This document shows positions 22,301-33,673 of a stretch of DNA of 64,000 bases, piece by piece; the stretch's first letter is position 1, and each line of letters begins with the position of its first letter. The DNA comes from Prostheceraeus crozeri. Its lineage: Eukaryota; Platyhelminthes; Polycladida; Euryleptidae. The notes under the pieces were generated by a model that did not search any database, was not told the DNA's origin, and was given only the letters and a program-made list of their open reading frames with translations. The stretch spans positions 111,528 through 175,527 of the forward strand of contig CAJQUW010008747.1 of NCBI GenBank assembly GCA_907163375.1, read 5' to 3'. The translations under genes were made by a program, and so were the position numbers.

Positions 22301-23217
22301 ATTTCGGTCTGACGGCTATTGCACGGGCTAAGCCCTCACAATATTCCTCATTGTCTATTTTCACACCTCATAAAATAAATCTCAGGTCTGGGTGACTCCA
22401 AATCACGCAATACAACAATAACTATGCATCAGAATGCAACCTGACTCGCTGCATTGATTTGCCTCGCCTAACTTTGGTCTTGCTTCAACTTTTGAGTTTC
22501 TGAGAATTTTTGTGATTTCTTAAACGAAGCAAATTCAAGCTGTAACTGATCCGATTTTCTCAACAGCAAAAACTCCATCTTTCGTTGTGTTTACTACAAA
22601 CGATGTCTAAATTTTCCGTCTTTGAGACTGAATCAGGTTTAACGCAGCCAATTTAATATCCACGAGACCAAAATTGCTTCGTCTCGGACTGTGTAATAGC
22701 CACCGCTTATGTGTTGCGTAAGTTTAAGAATCACACCGCTTACATACAATGTACATAACAATATGTAATGTGTACATGTACATATTTGATCGAATTCAGG
22801 GTCTACCTAGAAATCAGGCATTATATGAGAACATTACTCAGTCAGTGTGTGGCTTTGCCGTCACAACGGTTATTGAAATGCTGACATCAACAATCTTTGG
22901 TTGAATGTAGAGACAGTTTTCGAGAAGTTCGTTTTAAATGTCATCTGTAATATTTGTTCAGTTTTATTGATGATAGAAGACTTTTTAAAATGATTTTACA
23001 CTTTTTTTAAGTTTTTCTTGGTTCATCTGATAAATTTTAAGTATCTGTTGACAAATTACTATGACGATCACATCCACCTTTTGATTCTATTTAAACACCA
23101 GGAATATTCTAAGGCATTAAATTCTGAATAAAATCCATGTATCTCGGAGAGAAGTAAATATAGAAATTCACAAAGAGATTCCTATCAGGAATTTTTCAGA
23201 GAGTGAAAATTAAGATA
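19351..23217. other. Unassigned intergenic region
   Basis: No recognisable gene, transposon end or repeat array is visible in nearly 3.9 kb. One frame at 20234-20479 looks protein-like and is listed separately. A roughly 20-base segment at its start (atgttttactggttatatga) recurs near 21340. The rest has frequent stops in all frames. Confidence 0.5.
20234..20479 (+). CDS. Possible host exon or small gene, unrecognised
   Basis: An 81-codon frame begins MFYWLYDLKTYEHMK and ends SMHYSTDDL. Its residue composition looks like a folded protein, with mixed charged and aromatic residues and no low complexity. It is preceded by acctaacag, which would serve as a 3' splice site. I cannot match it to a family. 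It may be chance, or an exon of a host gene or old element. Confidence 0.25.
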   Translation: MFYWLYDLKTYEHMKSRPASEISIHEHFPNKAKFRIIYRAEPWLAKAMHFREINDEILMNIQLVTQFYNFGESMHYSTDDL

Positions 23218-23407
23218 CAGTAGACTCCGCTTATTGTGGACACCTCGGGGCAGGAGCAACTGTCCACAATAACCGGCTGTCTACAATAACCGAAATACCC
23301 CTCTGAAAAGTAAAAGCCAAAATGCCATGAAAGACAATTTTATTGTACATATATCAAATACAGTACTATTGTGTATCAAAATATGTATGTAGTTGTACAT
23401 CATATTG

Positions 23408-24926
23408 TCAAAATAAGTCTGTGAGCTTGGTCTGTTTCGGTGGGAACTTACGGCGCAACTGGTCTCTGAAGGCTTCCATGCACGCACTGAAGCCGTTGAT
23501 CTTGCATTCCTGCTGCCGGTATCCCCGCTCGAGCACCTCCAAGGCTGACCGCATCAACTTTGCCAAAGCGACCGGCTCTGGCTCATCGTTCTCGTCATCG
23601 CTAGCCGTAGCGGATTCTCCTTCTTGGTTCTTGGCCTCAGCCACGACTTGGGCGAGCTGTCCAGTCACTTCATCAGCTGTGGCTTCATCCGTGACTTCCA
23701 CATCATCATCCATTGCCACCCAATTGAGGAAGAGCTCCTCTGTCACGTTTTCCGGGATCTCGATCATCACGTCTTGGGCTTCCTGAACTTGAGCTTCGGC
23801 TTCCTGATCTTTGGAGAATCCTCTTTTGCGCCAGCAATTGATGAGGGTCTCCGTCTTCACAGCCTTCCAAGCGGCAGCCAGCATTTCCATGGCCTGAAGC
23901 ATGTCTACCTTTTTCACCACCTCATGAGCTGAGATCTCTGGTCATCTTCCATTGTCTCGATCAGTTCCAGGATTCTCCAGCGGAGATTTGTTCGGAAGAT
24001 TGCTTTCATGGACCGAATAATTCCTTGGTCGCAGGGTTGTAACACGGAGGTCGTGTTCGCGGGTAGAAATCGCACGGTCACATTCTTGAGCCCGGGAACA
24101 GGCACATGAGCGCTGCAGTTGTCGGCGAGTATCAGGGCTTTGCAGCCTTGTCGTTCCATGTCCCGGTCGAGGTCTCAGATGAAGCCCTCCCAAATCGGCC
24201 CCGTCATCCAGGCATTCCGGCTGGACTTGTAGTTGACAGAGAGCATCTGACGGACACCTTTGAAGCAGCGTGGCGATTTGGACTGGCCAATAATGAGAAG
24301 AGGAAGCTTCTCGCCTTCCAGGCTGCACGTGACCAGAGCTGTAATCCGGTCCTTGGCCGTCTTGAAACCTTTGGTGGTCCTCTTCGACTGTTCTCTCACG
24401 TAGGTCGAATCTGGGAGAGCACGGAAGTAGATCCCGGTTTCGTCCGTATTGAAGATGTCCTTCCGATGAAATCGGCGTTGCAATTCGGGCCACTCGTTCT
24501 TCAGAAAAGCTTCCGCGCCTGATGTGTCCGCCTCCGATGCTTCTCCCGCAGAGTGGCAAAAACGATGCCGTTCCTATTCTTCCATCTTGAGAACCAACCA
24601 TCAGTCGCTTTGAAATCCTCCACACCCGCTTCTTCAGCGATCTTCTGGGCCTTCTCCATCAATATTGGACCGTTAAGTGGGATGTTGTTGCTTTTGGCCC
24701 AGTTGTAGAAGTCCATAAGAGCCTTCTCAACGTTCACATTCTTACCGTGTCTCTTGCGCTTCGCTCGGCTAGCACCATCTTCAGTCACATGAAGGCGAAT
24801 CTCTGCTTCTTGCTTTATGATCTTGTGGAGGAAGCTCTTCGACACAGTTAATCGTTCTGCCGCCTGACGGACGCCGATGTTGGGGAATTCCTTCTTGAGC
24901 TCGTTGAAGCGATCGAGGAGATCCAC
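23408..24926 (-). pseudogene. Tigger/pogo transposase, broken
   Basis: The N terminus (24926-24501) holds the helix-turn-helix DNA-binding region (VRQAAERLTVSKSFLHKII) and a CENP-B-type second domain (DGWFSRWKNRNGI). After a frameshift near 24520 the catalytic DDE domain reads IFNTDETGIYFRALP, then LILADNCSAH and LQPCDQGII, which carry the acidic triad. A TGA stop separates the first Asp from the second near 24173. A frame change near 23915 leads to an acidic C-terminal tail. The frame breaks make it inactive. The family cuts and pastes at TA dinucleotides. Confidence 0.93.
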
Positions 24927-25036
24927 TTTCCCCTACGTCGATTTGTCGAATCGCTTGAAAGCAGATCGCTTGCTCATCATGTGTAGAAACAGTTTTAGAG
25001 TATGCAGTGTTATGTATGTAAAATAAATAAATTTTG

Positions 25037-25165
25037 GGAAAACCAGATGTCTAGCAATAGCAACGAGTGAAAAGCCGAACCTGATAGAAGCTGGGAAAAC
25101 CAGATGTCTAAAAATAGCAACGAGTGAAAAGCCGAACTTGATAGAAACTGGGAAAACCAGATGTC
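25037..25165 (+). repeat. ~58-bp minisatellite inside the Tigger element
   Basis: About 2.3 copies of a unit beginning tgggaaaaccagatgtct and containing caacgagtgaaaagccgaac lie between the transposase start and the right terminal repeat. They may be part of the promoter or subterminal transposase-binding region. Confidence 0.8.
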
Positions 25166-25282
25166 AAAAATAGCCTCAATGACGTGTCCACAATAGACGG
25201 CGGCTGTCCACATTATCCGGCGGAATTCACTAGAGCAAAATTCCGTCCGTGGTGATCTGTCCACAATAGGCGGAGTCTACTG

Positions 25283-26048
25283 TATCAGCAAAAATCTAGA
25301 CCTCTACCCTCAATTTGCACGGTATTAGAGTTAATACCCCCACTATTATTCAATCGATATCTAGACAAATGTAAACCGATTGCATCTGAAACAATAAATT
25401 TTTGACATTTACTACTGACCGAATAGAAAAAATAGATAAGAACAATACAGTGTTTAACTGATAGCTGGTGATTAATCACTTGCACTGACAATAGAGCGGA
25501 GAGAGAGAGACTTCTAACAGTCTAAATCGGAGGTCGGTGACATAACCTGTTCTGATTGTCATATTCTCATCACATTCAAACCGTTTTTCAGGCATGTAGA
25601 AAGCATGATATTCTCTAATGTTAAATAACCATGCCTCCGATGAAATAGTGGGAATAATAATAGGATTAGTAACTTATTAGGATTAATAAAGGATTAATAA
25701 TCGGAGAAAGTGCATATTTGTTTTCAACAAAATAGAAATCACAGCAATGCAAGTTTATACGATACAAATTCAGAAAAGCAAAAATACTAGTATCAACTAG
25801 CGTTTAAAGTAAGACACTCCAAAATAAACATGGGTTGGTAGTGGAAATGACAAAATGTTATCCAACAATGCGTGAAACATGCAAGTTTTAAAACAATTTT
25901 TCTACAATATTGACTTGCCATACAGTCTAGTGGCACACGAGAAAAAAGAATTTCCTCTTCTAACTGTAGCAGTAATCCCATCCCAGACGGAAACCCGGTG
26001 CGGTGCAGCCATGACTCATCCCCCCTCCCGTCAGGAAGGAAGTCGCCA
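25283..26048. other. Unassigned flank
   Basis: Nothing recognisable is seen in about 770 bp. It does not read as the missing part of the LINE that lies just outside the opposite end of the outer Maverick, so the two flanks were not obviously one locus before insertion. Confidence 0.5.
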
Positions 26049-26460
26049 AGGATGTGATGGTGGTGATCGGACCGAGAGGAGGAAACCTCCCCCCCTCCTG
26101 TGAGACCTTGGTGTTTCTCATGGCAGGTTTTGGACATTTTGGGATAAGAAAGGGCATGTTTCGGGATGAATGAGTGCTCGCATGGATAAACGGAGGGCAA
26201 ATTCGGATTTTACGTGAAATTTTGGGTCGGGAAGGTTATTTTCAAGTCAATCGGAGAGGAAAAGCTCTAGCCCCCCTCCTGACAGGCAAGACAGCAGGCA
26301 GACTTGGAAAACCGGAGAAGGTTTTGGGAAACAGAGAAGGGAACAATGATGTGAAGGCAGGAGTGGAAAGACTTGTTTCTCGTCCGACTTCTCTCGACTA
26401 TATAGGTGAAGTCTCTACTTGTGGGAATCAGTTCAATCGCCAGTCGAAGTACAGGTAGGT
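26049..26460. repeat. Left terminal inverted repeat of the outer Maverick
   Basis: It is the reverse complement of sequence at about 57,640-58,213. It contains two C-rich tracts (near 26,088 and 26,272) corresponding to the G-runs of the right copy. The homology fades towards 26.46 kb. Confidence 0.75.
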
Positions 26461-27379
26461 GAACTCCGGAGCTCCGATGATAGCGTCGGAAATCTTCAAA
26501 AACCGAGTTACCGTAGCCGCCAAGGCAGATTTTTCGATTGCCACACTCACCTAAGTTGTCAGAGTAAGTGAAAAGCCAGGAGATGGCCTAGTCTCCAGGC
26601 CATCGTAGTAGGCCTAAACTTTAAAGGCTTGTATCTCTGCATGTAGTAATCGGACGGACTTCGTTCAACGTTTGTTCGAGAGCTCATGATTCAGTGAAGT
26701 CATAGACTACTTATAACCGTTTTATAAATAGTGCAAAACTGCCGAAAAATTTAAACTCGTTGTGTTTGTAGGTTTTATGCGGTTTTCGACCCTGCTGAAG
26801 TCAATGAAGCCATTTACAAGTGTGTACTAACAAGTATTCTCATGTCGTTACATTTTGCAAGCTTCTATCAAACAAAATAACTCAAAGCGTGCATGGTACA
26901 GAGAGCTTCGCTGTAATATTCCAATGACAGGGTGTTCCTTCGGAACGCGGACGATGCCGTAGTGATAAGTGTGGCAAGGGTGTGTGTCATATTTTAAACC
27001 GAAACGTCTGGGGCAACTCATGTTGGGCATTTGACACAGTTCTCAAGGTAGCAACTTGAACGACAATCGGTTGAGTCTTAGCTATCCTGTCATGGATGGC
27101 TTGTAAACATATCGATTGCAAAACGCTTGTGGATCACGACTTGCTATCCCTCTCTAAGTTAAAAACGGCTTGCTATCAGGCCGATCAAATAGCCAGTCTT
27201 GGTCATAGGAGAGCGCCTCTTGTCGTCAATCGTTTGCCTTTGTGATAGCACTGGGCAACAGACGTAGAAGTCTTTGTGCTACAGGGCGTTGACGACGGAA
27301 TACAAAGGAAAGCCTCGTTGTCAAATCAAAAGCATGACCAAATTTAGTAAGACCGAATCATGGCTTTGCGTTGGAAGGG
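26461..27379. other. Subterminal non-coding region, outer Maverick
   Basis: No gene is seen. The segment at about 26,610-26,755 (ending ctgccgaaaaatttaaa) resembles about 33,180-33,305 in the inner Maverick (ending tactgaaaaatttaaa), so it is a shared subterminal or promoter-upstream region of both elements. Confidence 0.5.
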
Positions 27380-27388
27380 TATATAAAC
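27380..27388 (+). promoter_or_regulatory. TATA box of the outer Maverick early gene
   Basis: Tatataaac lies about 50 bp upstream of an apparent leader exon (cttcactccagttttctaacgaacg) that ends at a GTGAGT donor. The acceptor ctctatag lies just before the start codon at 27,562. Confidence 0.55.
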
Positions 27389-27561
27389 CGTTGCATCTCT
27401 CTAGTCTTCACTCCAGTTTTCTAACGAACGGTGAGTGCTCTGACATGGTTTGCCATCAAACTTTGTGTTGTAGTATAAAGCTAGGAATCTTACTCCTTAA
27501 ATTTTGTCGACGATTTTATTCCAACTTTTGCAATCAAATTGTTTTTTGCTCTATAGACACA

Positions 27562-27714
27562 ATGACAAAAGCTCCACGTTTCATCATAACACAATGCTCC
27601 TGCGGCAAATTAGTCAGGTGTAGTGAATATCGAAAGTATATCAAAGAGGGGACGCTGGACCAACATGAGAGAGTGCATGTGTCTAAGGTCAGCGTTCATC
27701 ATAAGGTGCTGTGA
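27562..27714 (+). CDS. CSCGK-domain N-terminal exon (outer Maverick)
   Basis: A short frame begins MTKAPRFIITQCSCGKLVRC and continues SEYRKYIKEGTLDQHERVHV to a stop at 27,714. The same block opens the coiled-coil gene of the inner Maverick at 33,674 (KCSCGKIARGSELKKHLKEG), so the domain is conserved between two elements. The C-x-C...H spacing suggests a small zinc-binding fold. It follows a spliced leader (GTGAGT donor near 27,429, acceptor near 27,556). It may be spliced to the downstream exon at 27,831, but I could not settle the phase. Function unknown. Confidence 0.5.
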   Translation: MTKAPRFIITQCSCGKLVRCSEYRKYIKEGTLDQHERVHVSKVSVHHKVL

Positions 27715-27830
27715 GATGATGTTGAGGGTTTCCGAAAAGCGCATGAATCTTGCTCGTCCGGAAACAATGGTGCGCAGCCGTTTTGTATGTAAACACTAAC
27801 CTCTTTTCCTTTTTCTCAACAGATCTCGCA

Positions 27831-30165
27831 GCCTACCTCCTGGATGGAGACGTCCCCTCTTCCCCAACCAACACCCCTGCATCACCACCATCCGCTGCAG
27901 CGAACGAAATCCCTCTCCTCTCCGTTAAGTCGGTGGAAAGATTGCTGGAGGAGTAGGACATCGAAGTGGTAGAGATAGAGGAGATGGAAATCGAGGAGGA
28001 AGGTGTTAGGGAGAGAGATAGAGCTATGGCTGCGGTCAGGTCTTCGCGAGACCATTCTGCCTTCAAAGAACATCGGCATTCTCGCTGTCCAAAAGCGAAA
28101 AGAGATCTGGAGAAGGCGCGCCGACTGATACCTCAACTGCCCAAGTGTGAAGGTTGTGGACGCGTGTTCTACAACAACACCAACTTACAACGTAACATCG
28201 AAGGCGGATCCTATGGCAGTGTGAAGCAACCACCGACGACAACAGGTAGGAAACATCCTTCATCGCACGTCGGCTTTTTCTGTTCTTCGTATCAGAAGAC
28301 CTTTCCTACAGAATTTGTTCTTTCTTCGCAGACACTCTGTCACACCCATCCCACTGAGCTTCACACTGAGAACACTGTCACTCTAAGATTGAGAAAGTTT
28401 TCCCTTGAGAGGCTCGTTAGCAAGCTTTGAAGTTATACAGGATATTCATCCTTTCTTGATGAATAATATAGGTCCAATGAATCAAGTGTTCACGAGCTTG
28501 GATAGGTTTTTGTTCAAAGGCATGTTCTATCTCACTGCTCGTTTCAATAAGGTAGACAGTAGCACGGGAGAAGTAGAGTCCACTGTGACCATTAGGATAG
28601 CCTCCTGTGCAGCTGATCTCATAGGTGATGTAAACGATTGGATAGAGAGACATGCTACCTGTCCCGTCAGCAACTTAACCAAATTTAGTGAAAGAGATAG
28701 CGGTTTGGTTTTTGGTAGGATAAAAAAGTAGATGTTAAAATCAATCTCTTAGAAAACTTTCAAGGGAGCGGTTTTCACCCTACCCAAAGCACTGGTTAAC
28801 AAAAAGGCTGTCATCATTGTAGATTGTCAGTCCCAGTGTTTCAGGTGTGCCGTCCTTTCCATTCTACACTATGATGATCTAAGTGTAAATTGTCAAAGAG
28901 CCACTCACTATCGTCAATGGGAAGATGAGCTGAAGTATGATGGGCTAGATGTCAACACATATAGCTTAATAATAATACAATGCCCCACTTTCTGTCGGTT
29001 TATCAGCGAATAGTGGATATAAAACAGAGAAAATCAGAAAGCGTTGCCATAGAATTATATGTGATTTTGAATGTCGCTGTCAACTCCTGAGCAGTTTTTC
29101 GAATCCTCGGGAAGCAAGAGCGTTACAAGTTTTTCGTAAACTCTACGAAGTAATCATCTCTTACACTCCTTAGCACCTCAATTTCTTCCCCGATCTAATC
29201 AAATGCAACTGCCTCTCTGTAAAACCAAGCACAGAAGCTCATCTTTATTCACTTATTGTGCTCATCTCTTTAACTCGACGCTTCACAAATGACTTTACAT
29301 TTGAAATGCATACCGCATGTATATCGCATATCTTGTATTTACCGTGTCACTTATCTTTACTCACTTTGTACTTGAAAATATGGCAATATAAACATTTCTT
29401 ACTTACTTACTTACTTACATTGGATTTTAAGGACATCACCCAATTTGAAAAATTAGATAAAATTTAGATAGTTGTCCATCTCTGGGAAAAAGGTTTGAGG
29501 GGAGTCAGGTATAACAATCGCCAAAGTAACTTTGACCGGGTTGTCAATCTCCTCCTAGTGTACAGCGACAACCAGCCAGAATGGCACTATTGTGGCATTC
29601 CTAAAATTTCAAAGTTGTGCCATCATCAAGCAACCTATAGGGACAATTTTCATTACTGTGATCGCTGCATATGGCGTTTCACATCCAAGTCATTTTTTGA
29701 ACAGCATTACGTGTTGTGCTCTCGGGGTAAACTTCAAATGGAAGTCTTGCCTAAAGATAAATTTTATCTGTATGAAGAAAACGGCAATGAGTTCATTCCT
29801 ATATGTACCATCTATGCAGACATTGAATGTTACATTGAAAAAGAAGACCAAACGCATGAGCCAGCAGCTATTGCCTGTTGTGAAGTATGGCATCCATATA
29901 ATAGGAATCAAAATAAAATGCATGTGTTGCAAGGCGAGGAGTGCGTTGAACTTCCTCAACTTTTTAGATAAGAAAGCCCGCTTTCATCAACGGTATGAAA
30001 TGGAGCTGACTAGGAAACCCATGTGCTTCACAGAAGCCGATAAACTTAAATTTGATAGGGCCACGGAATGTCCCCGCTGCTGTTCATCCTTTGATGATCA
30101 GCAGCATAGGAAAGTGAGGGACCATTGCCATCTCAGTGGTAAATTTAGGTCTCCCTTATGCACTA
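27831..30165 (+). pseudogene. Outer Maverick PolB, 5' part (zinc-finger and N-terminal domain)
   Basis: An acceptor at 27,830 (ttctcaacag) opens an exon with an acidic region, an in-frame TAG at 27,954 and a C2H2-like finger (KCEGCGRVFYNNTNLQRNI). The PolB N-terminal domain (28,441-28,960) follows with several stops, then a retroposon insertion. The frame resumes near 29,430 (QFEKL) and runs through WHYCGIPKISKLCHH, the exonuclease I motif IYADIECYIE near 29,810, and KVRDHCHLSGKFR to 30,165. There it is cut by the Sola-type element. The remainder continues at 53,028. At least four stops or frame changes make it a fossil. Compared with the inner PolB the domain order is the same. Confidence 0.82.
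28960..29425 (+). mobile_element. Non-LTR retroposon tail with (CTTA)n, inside PolB
   Basis: About 470 bp interrupt the PolB N-terminal domain between two blocks that are adjacent in the inner copy. The insert ends in four to five CTTA repeats (29,398-29,419), a microsatellite tail typical of some LINEs and SINEs. No reverse transcriptase is present, so it is a 5'-truncated LINE end or a SINE. Confidence 0.6.
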
Positions 30166-31263
30166 CGATGCATTTTTGTCAAACTGACGTATAATGATTT
30201 TTGTTATTTTACAATAGCGACAAATAAACGAACTGATCAACTTCAAAATGAATTTTCATCAATTAAAATAAGGATTGACCATTCAAAACTTTTCCATATT
30301 ATCAGATATGTCATCAAATATATGTCAATGCTTGGATTACTTATTTTCAACTTACTACTCTAACGGTTAATTAGCTCATTAGGGATACGTCAGTTTGACA
30401 AAAAGTTTTGGAAATTTTTTTTCTGATACGTCATTTACTTTGATTCCCTACTAAATGTTTAATTGCTGAAAGTGTAATTACATATGAACAAAGGTATGTA
30501 TATTTTTATTTTAATGAATTCACGACATACCTTTGATATCTAGAGTGGATTATTTCAGTTGATAATTACTGATTATCTGAGTGCATTAACAGCTAAAAGA
30601 AGCAATGACATAAAATTATGTGTTTTTACTGAATCAATCTACAATTCTGCTGTTGAAGTAGCTCAGATATTTGAGTATCCATTGTTGAAGAAAAGAAACC
30701 CGATAGTGTAAACCTACTTCTAAAGTGGGGGAAAAGAGAAAATAGTAGTAGGCCTATGCCTACACTAACCTCTATTCAGTAACTAGTCAGTTATCTATGT
30801 CTGCCTTAGATCAGCAGCAACTAATATAATAACCTGCATGTATAACATAATTTTATTTCATACACCTACAGTTATGTGATGCATGTATATTGTATTGTAA
30901 CAGTAGTATACATGTACAACAAGTACATGTAGGCCTACTGAGTCACTTTAGTATTTTTCTGTAGGCCTACGCCCCAACATGTATATTTACAGCAAATAAT
31001 ATAGCAAGATAGTTTATTTATTAATTGAATGAATAATTTTTAGTATGTTACATTGTCGAATAGCCCAGGCATCATAGCATTGCTGTAACAGAATGTAGGC
31101 CTACTGAGTATCCCCAATATTTTAAATATGTACGATATCAAGCAGAATAAAAGAATTATTATTAGACCTACTCTTGCTTCACTATTTGATATCATCTATG
31201 CTGTAACCATTCATGCAAATTAAAATATAAAAGCTTCAAATTCCACTTGATAGTTATATTTTA
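30166..31263. other. Sola left non-coding region
   Basis: It contains subterminal repeats of the gacgtat/tttgacaaa words and AT-rich sequence with AGGCCTAC words near 30,752-31,100. No gene is seen. Confidence 0.55.
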
Positions 31264-32847
31264 CTACAAGAAAACTGCATTAGTGGGGAAGACCGAGAAA
31301 AATTTTTGATAGTCAGAATGCCTGACAACGGGCATAGGTCCCACACACAGAGATTTCAAATCATCGTACTTGCTAGAGCTTATTTTTAATGGACCGTTGT
31401 ATGCAGACTGTGGGATGCTTGAGGGAGTAATTTGTCGTCTTCTTTCGCATAGAAGCATGCCGTCAAATTCTTCCAGATGGCTTTCTTTGAAGTTCATCTG
31501 TGTAAGGCTATCTTTGTCGAAATGCATCTGTGCCATCTTTGTCCAATTGATGGCATTGCCTTTGATAGAAGTTCTATTCCTAAGAAAGCCTATTTGTTGC
31601 GACCGCGTCTTCCAGTCCAAGATATCTGCCGTACAGACTTCGTGAACAGCGTATCTTTTGCCTGCTTTTCTGGCCTTACTGATAATTACTCCAAGTTGTG
31701 ATGGGACAAAAATTTCTGTGTTTCTCTTCAGTGCCCTTTCGATACAAGCGTGTACTGAGTCATTTTCATTGCGTCCCTGGTTTGGAACAAGAATTGTCAA
31801 TCTTATTTCTTTGATGTTCTTTGATTCACAAAGGACATGATGGAACATTGCAGGTAATATAGAATTTTTGTTTTGACCGGCACACCCATCACAGTAGAGA
31901 TCAATCGTTTTCATTCCTTTGTTATCTTTCTCAACTAGAAATTGATATATACAAGAGGCAATTTCATTGGCGCCCCTTCCTGCAATTGCTTCATGCCACA
32001 CAAAACAGTCAACTGATGAGTCCTTCAAATTAAATATTGTGAAGTTAAAGTTTGATAGGCGTCTTTTATAGAAAATTTCTGATCTGCTACTCTTCGGCAG
32101 GTAGATAACTTGCTCAAGATCAAAGCATGCTGCCACATGAGTATCGACAGTGGACGCTTTTGACTTACTTTCAAGTCTGTCTCTTCTTGTTTCTTCCTTT
32201 TCTTTTATATGCGAATCATACCTTGCTTGAAGTACGATTTTCTCTTCATCGCTGCTTTGATGGAAAGTTTCACAGATTTTACACAAGTCTTTCGTCGGTT
32301 TGTGGAAACGTAAGTTTAGGCCTTTGAACACCGAGTAGTACTTGCTGTACGAACAGTCAATTCTATCATTAGATTTCATGTACATTTCGTACATAATGGG
32401 AACTGATAAACACGGGGAGAGAAACATACTGGACGTATCCCGCCGGCAGTAATGCGATTCCACTTTTGGAAATAAATTGATATGATTTTCCATTGCTTCA
32501 GTCAATTGCTTATTAGAACTTTGTCGCTCACCTTTTCGTCCACCTCTTAACTCAGGTTGTAAGACACCGTTTTTGTCAGTTTTATCTAACATTGTCCTGA
32601 CTTGTCTTTCCGTAATTCCGAGTGTGGAGAGGAACATAATTTTGCATACCTGCATTCTCTCCCCGTCGATCGTCAAGAAATATGTAAAGGTTCTCGTTCT
32701 CCTACCTTTCACACTCGAAGGCATCTCCAGCAAGATGTGCGGTTGTAAATACTTTCTTTTCTCATCCAAAGACGAGAGGTCGTAGTAGCAATTTAACAGA
32801 TTAGTCCTTTGCTCGTCGGAAATATTTTTGCATTTAAAGTTTCTCAT
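31264..32847 (-). CDS. Sola-type transposase (527 aa), intact frame
   Basis: An uninterrupted minus-strand frame of 527 codons begins MRNFKCKNISDEQRTNLLNC. Residues about 55-110 hold a winged or helix-turn-helix-like region. A CxxC (DLCKICETFHQ) precedes the catalytic core, with likely acidic residues in AACFDLEQVIYLPK, in DLYCDGCAGQNKNS and in DSVHACIERALK. The D-G-C..QNKN block is typical of a transposase group common in invertebrates that I associate with Sola. The enclosing terminal repeats and 4-bp duplication agree. This is one of the few undamaged transposases in the window, so the element was mobile not long before the Maverick entered its 5' flank. Confidence 0.75.
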   Translation of the reverse strand: MRNFKCKNISDEQRTNLLNCYYDLSSLDEKRKYLQPHILLEMPSSVKGRRTRTFTYFLTIDGERMQVCKIMFLSTLGITERQVRTMLDKTDKNGVLQPELRGGRKGERQSSNKQLTEAMENHINLFPKVESHYCRRDTSSMFLSPCLSVPIMYEMYMKSNDRIDCSYSKYYSVFKGLNLRFHKPTKDLCKICETFHQSSDEEKIVLQARYDSHIKEKEETRRDRLESKSKASTVDTHVAACFDLEQVIYLPKSSRSEIFYKRRLSNFNFTIFNLKDSSVDCFVWHEAIAGRGANEIASCIYQFLVEKDNKGMKTIDLYCDGCAGQNKNSILPAMFHHVLCESKNIKEIRLTILVPNQGRNENDSVHACIERALKRNTEIFVPSQLGVIISKARKAGKRYAVHEVCTADILDWKTRSQQIGFLRNRTSIKGNAINWTKMAQMHFDKDSLTQMNFKESHLEEFDGMLLCERRRQITPSSIPQSAYNGPLKISSSKYDDLKSLCVGPMPVVRHSDYQKFFSVFPTNAVFL

Positions 32848-32877
32848 AACACATCTTGAATTTTTATGAAAATCGCT

Positions 32878-33673
32878 CTAGCGGGTGAAGCAAGCCTCGG
32901 ACGCGAAAACAGAGACCAGATTTGGAATCAGCGTCAAATTTGTGACAAATAATGTTCTGACCCCCCCCCTGCATGGATTGCCGATTGCATATTCACAGAG
33001 TATATCAGAACGGAATCGGGAGAGGAATTTCACTAAGTTGAGAAACTGACTACAGGTAAGTCGTTTCTCTTCAGTTCCGATATCGGACTTCTGACTTTCC
33101 ATTGCTGATATCAGCTAAGGTGTCAGACTTATAGGTTAGTCAGTATAGCATCACTGATGATAGTGGGCCGAAATCTTCAACGGCTATAACTTTGCTTCTA
33201 CAAGTCCTTTAGACTTGATTCAAAAAACATTCGACAGCTCTTGCTGTGCTGTAGGTGATAAACTTATAAACGTTTTATGAGTAGTACTAAAATACTGAAA
33301 AATTTAAATTCATATTTAATGATAATAACTAAAGTTTTTGAATAAAAAGCAGTCGTTTATGAGTCTCTGTGACTTGGGTCGTTTCCTCTTGTAAGTAACT
33401 CCACCGGTTTTCATGTCAAAACTGGGGCCCGGATACCAACACAGTGATATGACGCACGCTCTGTCCGATCGAGGTTGGATTTGTGGGTCGAGGCCTTGGA
33501 GCTGGGATAAGATCCCCTCTGAGTAATGCCTGTAACGGATTCAAAAGCTTAACACCCAAACGGTTGCTGGCTTGCTATCAAATGTTTGGTGACTTAGTCT
33601 TTCTATGCATATCAGCAAGTAGTATCCTATAAACACTTGCTATCAAATTTTACTCTATCTTTACAGAATTATC
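32878..33673. repeat. Left terminal and subterminal region, inner Maverick
   Basis: The first ~100 bp match the right terminal repeat inverted. Beyond it lies non-coding sequence. The segment 33,180-33,305 resembles 26,610-26,755 in the outer Maverick. A cctataaac word at about 33,628 and an acceptor-like tctttacag at 33,666 precede the first gene, which suggests a TATA-driven transcript with a spliced leader like the outer copy. Confidence 0.6.

Larger units (their letters stand above)
23218..25282 (-). mobile_element. pogo/Tigger DNA transposon (2.07 kb)
   Basis: Terminal inverted repeats begin CAGTAGACTCCGC at both ends, flanked by the TA duplication at 23216-23217 and 25283-25284. The related words tgtccacaata and ccgg recur in the subterminal zones at both ends. 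A Tigger-type transposase lies between them on the minus strand. The complete ends with damaged coding sequence suggest a moderately old, non-autonomous copy. Confidence 0.93.

Noticed and set aside
28417..28653. Minus-strand frame opposite the PolB N domain
   Set aside because: It is a shadow of the plus-strand PolB remnant, with no domain of its own.
30720..31100. AGGCCTA-rich stretch as a regulatory array
   Set aside because: The words are irregularly spaced and lie in non-coding Sola DNA; such words are common background in many animal genomes.
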